A stretch of DNA of 6,982 nucleotides from Candidatus Coatesiibacteriota bacterium (GTDB lineage Bacteria > RBG-13-66-14), in contig WJMB01000265.1 in assembly GCA_014728185.1 (NCBI GenBank), positions 1 to 6,982 on the forward strand. Direction: 5' to 3'. Each line of letters opens with the position of its first letter. Positions within the stretch are counted from its first letter, which is position 1. The notes below the pieces were generated by a model. It was not told the origin of the DNA. It ran no database searches and was given only the letters and a program-made list of their open reading frames with translations. Positions 4,728 to 6,982 of the stretch are shown piece by piece. Both the position numbers and the translations under genes were made by a program.

Positions 4728-5837
4728 ATGAAGAACACCAGGCCCAGCGCCCTTGTTTTGACGGCCGCGGCGGTCCTTTCGCTGATCGCTCCGTCGCTCG
4801 CCAACCGCGCCCGCAGCGTCAACCTGGGCACCACCAGCCGGGGGACCTGGGTGGTGGTGGCCCTGGACGACGAGGCCGAGTTCGGCCTTAGCGCCGACGG
4901 AGACACCCTCAGCGTGCGCATCGAGGACGCCGCACCGTCTTCGACGCTCCAGCGCGACGGCCGCGGAGCCGTGGAGGGCGTCCGGGTGGTCGCCGACGGC
5001 GGAGACGCCCTGCTGCTGATCACCCTGGCCCCGGGATCCTACTCCTACCGGGCCTACGCCAAGCGCGACCCCTTCCAGGTCTGCGTCGACGTGACCCCCA
5101 AGGAGGGCTCGTCGGTGTCGACGGCGGACTTCGGCGCCGGGGCGCGCATCGAGCGCATCGTCATCGATCCAGGCCACGGCGGCCCCAAGTGGACCGGCAC
5201 CGCCCTGCCCGACGAGTCCATCGCCGAGAAGACCGCCGTGATGGAGCAGGCCCGCATCCTCCAGCGCCTGCTCGAGGACAACCTGGGCGTCGAGGTCGTG
5301 CTGACGCGCAACGACGACTACGAGGTCGGCCTCAAGGGGCGCTGCCTGATGGCCAACGACGTCGACGCCGACCTCTTCATCAGCCTGCACCTCAACGGCG
5401 GGCCGCGCTCGGCCCACGGTACCGAAACCTTCTACCTGGTCTCGGGCCAAGCCACCGAGACCCGGGCCGCGGCGATGAAGGAGAACGCCGACTTCCAAAG
5501 CGACCCCTATCTGGACCAGATCAACAGCTCCGTCCTCGACTTCATCCTCTCCGACGTCTACCAGACCCAGGTGCTCGACGAGTCCGCCCGCCTGGCCCGC
5601 TGCGTCCAGCGCGAGCTCCTCGACGAGCTGGGCCTTACCGACCGCGGCGTCAAGCAGGACAACTTCGCCGTGCTGCGCGGCACCCATATGCCCGCCATCC
5701 TCGTCGAGAGCTACTTCATGAGCAGTCCCGACGAGGGCTATCGCTACACCAACGCCGAGGGCTACCGCCGGGTGGCCGAGGCCGTTTACCGGGGCGTGGC
5801 GGACTACATCGCCGATTATGAAGAGCGGATGAACTAG
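4728..5837 (+). CDS. Secreted N-acetylmuramoyl-L-alanine amidase, Amidase_3 family with AMIN-like N-terminus
   Basis: 369 residues. The frame is open from 4629, but ATG 4728 is chosen because it begins a proper signal peptide (MKNTRPSALVLTAAAVLSLIAPSLA, likely cleavage after Ala25) and has GGGGG 9 nt upstream. Residues 35-125 are beta-rich and resemble an AMIN domain, which targets amidases to the cell wall or septum. Residues 143-365 are the zinc amidase domain that cleaves the bond between N-acetylmuramic acid and L-Ala. Zinc ligands are His150 (IDPGHGG), Glu167 (SIAEK) and His221 (SLHLNGG); the catalytic Glu is Glu327 (ILVESYF). Also typical are VVLTRNDD, DRGVKQDNFAVLRGTHMPA and the final helix. 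No SH3 or LysM binding repeats. It is the first of two tandem amidase genes; 240 bases separate it from the next. The role in cell separation or wall turnover is inferred from the family. Confidence 0.95.
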   Translation: MKNTRPSALVLTAAAVLSLIAPSLANRARSVNLGTTSRGTWVVVALDDEAEFGLSADGDTLSVRIEDAAPSSTLQRDGRGAVEGVRVVADGGDALLLITLAPGSYSYRAYAKRDPFQVCVDVTPKEGSSVSTADFGAGARIERIVIDPGHGGPKWTGTALPDESIAEKTAVMEQARILQRLLEDNLGVEVVLTRNDDYEVGLKGRCLMANDVDADLFISLHLNGGPRSAHGTETFYLVSGQATETRAAAMKENADFQSDPYLDQINSSVLDFILSDVYQTQVLDESARLARCVQRELLDELGLTDRGVKQDNFAVLRGTHMPAILVESYFMSSPDEGYRYTNAEGYRRVAEAVYRGVADYIADYEERMN

Positions 5838-6077
5838 CCGCCCCGATCGGGACTCTCCTCAAGCAGTTCGCCGCACCGGGTCGGCGGCGCCATCGTTCGC
5901 CTTGCGCGTGTCAGGCGTCCGTCGGTCTCGGATGCAAGGCGTGGCATTCTGTTGCCGATGAGACAGCCTTCACCGTCCCCCCGCGGCGCCACCGGGATGT
6001 GTGCGCTACAGCCTCTGCAGTCCAGCCGGAGCTTTCCGGCTTCCACCCCCTCAGACCCGAAACCACTGGTATCACCT
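5838..6077. other. Spacer between the two amidase genes
   Basis: Contains the palindrome CCCGATCGGG (5843-5852) just after the stop and a 5-bp GC hairpin (5869-5873 with 5882-5886). Neither has a T-run, so I call no terminator. No clear promoter is visible. If the second amidase starts at the ATG at 5997 rather than at TTG 6078, the right third would be coding. Confidence 0.5.
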
Positions 6078-6982
6078 TTGGACACTAACCGAAGCCGCCG
6101 CGCGGTCCTGTTGCTGGTGACGGCGCTCACCGCCGGCGCATTAGCCGTCAATCAAGAGCGAGCCTGGACCGTCGCCGCCCTCAACGCCTGGGCCGACGGG
6201 GAGGACGCCCGCGTCGCTGTCAGCCTGAGCGGTGTTGAAGATACCGACGACCCCCCGGCGGTCGTCGCCGTCGACGGCGGCTGGTTGATCGGCGGCCTCG
6301 CCATCGACGAAGCCCGCGTCGTGACGGGTCCGTCGCCGCTGCGCCGGGCGACCCTCGAACCCACGCCCGAGGGCGCCCTGCTCACTCTTGAACGTGCGGA
6401 CACCGCCTCCGCGGCGCCCCTGGAGCCGGAGTGGAGCCGCAATGGCGGTATCGGTGTGCTGAGCTGGCGCTTGAGCGGCGGGGAGCGATCCATCGTAAAT
6501 GAGACCGATCTGCGCCTGCGTCGGATCGTCCTCGATCCCGGCCACGGCGGGCGCTGGACCGGCGCCGGCGGAGTGAGCAGCGGCGTGTTCGAAAAAGAGC
6601 TGGTGCTGGAGATCGCCTACGAGTTGGCGGGCTTGCTGGAGTCCGGCCTGGGCGTCGAAGTGATCCTGACCCGCACGGCGGACTACGCCGTGGGGCTGCG
6701 CGAGCGCGCCCGAACCAGCGACGAGCTCGCCGCCGACCTCTTCATCTCCGTCCACCTCAACGGCGGCCCACCGGAGCTCAGCGGCAGCGAGGTCTACCTG
6801 CCCGAGTACAAGCGTCCCGAGTCCCCCTGGTACGCGGGGCACACCGCCGCGACGCCCCTGGACGGCGAGTTGCCCTGGACGCTGCGTTACGAGGCGGCGG
6901 TCCTGATCGCGGCCCTGCACTCCGAGACCGTCACGGCGGCCTTCGACGGCCTGGCCGAGTCGATCCAGAACGCCCAGGTCGA
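6078..6982 (+). CDS. Second Amidase_3 N-acetylmuramoyl-L-alanine amidase, 3' end cut by window edge
   Basis: 301 codons are visible and the frame stays open at the right edge. Start is uncertain. TTG 6078 gives a normal signal peptide (MDTNRSRRAVLLLVTALTAG, probable cleavage near Ala23). ATG 5997 in the same frame would add 27 residues of Pro/Ser-rich sequence ahead of it. Neither has a good ribosome site. Residues 27-145 form a divergent AMIN-like region. From 149 the amidase domain begins: IVLDPGHGG (zinc His156), FEKELVLEIA (Glu172), VEVILTRTADYAVGLRERA and LFISVHLNGG (His226). The catalytic Glu lies beyond the edge. It shares order and many motifs with the amidase at 4728-5837 but differs strongly outside the core. 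An unusual stretch after the third ligand (PEYKRPESPWYAGHTAATPL) is a lineage-specific loop. Confidence 0.88.
   Translation, partial: MDTNRSRRAVLLLVTALTAGALAVNQERAWTVAALNAWADGEDARVAVSLSGVEDTDDPPAVVAVDGGWLIGGLAIDEARVVTGPSPLRRATLEPTPEGALLTLERADTASAAPLEPEWSRNGGIGVLSWRLSGGERSIVNETDLRLRRIVLDPGHGGRWTGAGGVSSGVFEKELVLEIAYELAGLLESGLGVEVILTRTADYAVGLRERARTSDELAADLFISVHLNGGPPELSGSEVYLPEYKRPESPWYAGHTAATPLDGELPWTLRYEAAVLIAALHSETVTAAFDGLAESIQNAQV

Noticed and set aside
4514..4891. A 125-codon plus-strand frame running into the first amidase
   Set aside because: Its second half is a shifted frame of the amidase signal region; the first half is rich in Cys, Arg and His, with no motif or ribosome site.
4695..5687. 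A 330-codon minus-strand reading frame
   Set aside because: Antisense shadow of the first amidase, whose catalytic residues are all present in the plus frame.
6141..6920. A 259-codon minus-strand reading frame
   Set aside because: Antisense shadow of the second amidase; no family motif.

Overview
High-GC bacterial chromosome fragment (genes look roughly 65-70% G+C), probably from an uncultured diderm. The grounds are a lipoprotein-like leader, exported peptidoglycan amidases with an AMIN-like N-terminal region, and a very strong G/C third-position bias that produces long shadow reading frames on the opposite strand. No gene here fixes a phylum, and I do not assign one.

Layout. (1) Positions 1-2293, minus strand: three genes read right to left. 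They encode a small membrane-anchored protein with a carboxypeptidase-regulatory-like beta-sandwich, then two tandem, related exported proteins that each combine a beta-sandwich with an uncharacterised C-terminal domain marked by KPN(L/I)YLYPVE. The last one runs off the left edge. A sigma70-like promoter lies upstream of the first. (2) 2398-2576: short non-coding stretch with a good intrinsic terminator for the next minus-strand gene and a second perfect dyad. (3) 2577-3401, minus: a conserved-looking cytoplasmic protein of unknown function with a four-cysteine cluster. (4) 3402-3577: divergent promoter region in which the two -35 hexamers appear to overlap. (5) 3578-4051, plus: smpB, the trans-translation factor, complete. 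(6) 4052-4727: about 675 bases with no convincing gene, near 48% G+C in the part I counted (4081-4680). It holds an imperfect direct repeat pair and several strong dyads, two of which are mutually exclusive folds just before the next gene. (7) 4728-5837, plus: complete secreted N-acetylmuramoyl-L-alanine amidase (Amidase_3) with all zinc and catalytic residues. (8) 5838-6077: non-coding spacer. (9) 6078 to the right edge, plus: a second, divergent Amidase_3 protein, truncated by the window, probably starting at TTG.

How the genes relate. The two amidases are likely a duplicated pair acting on peptidoglycan cross-bridge peptides outside the cytoplasmic membrane. The minus-strand trio looks like a separate exported or surface-protein module of unknown role. 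smpB is a housekeeping gene that appears to have its own promoter; I saw no tmRNA gene beside it. The parts most worth a second look are the low-GC structured interval 4052-4727, the KPN(L/I)YLYP protein pair and the cysteine-cluster protein.
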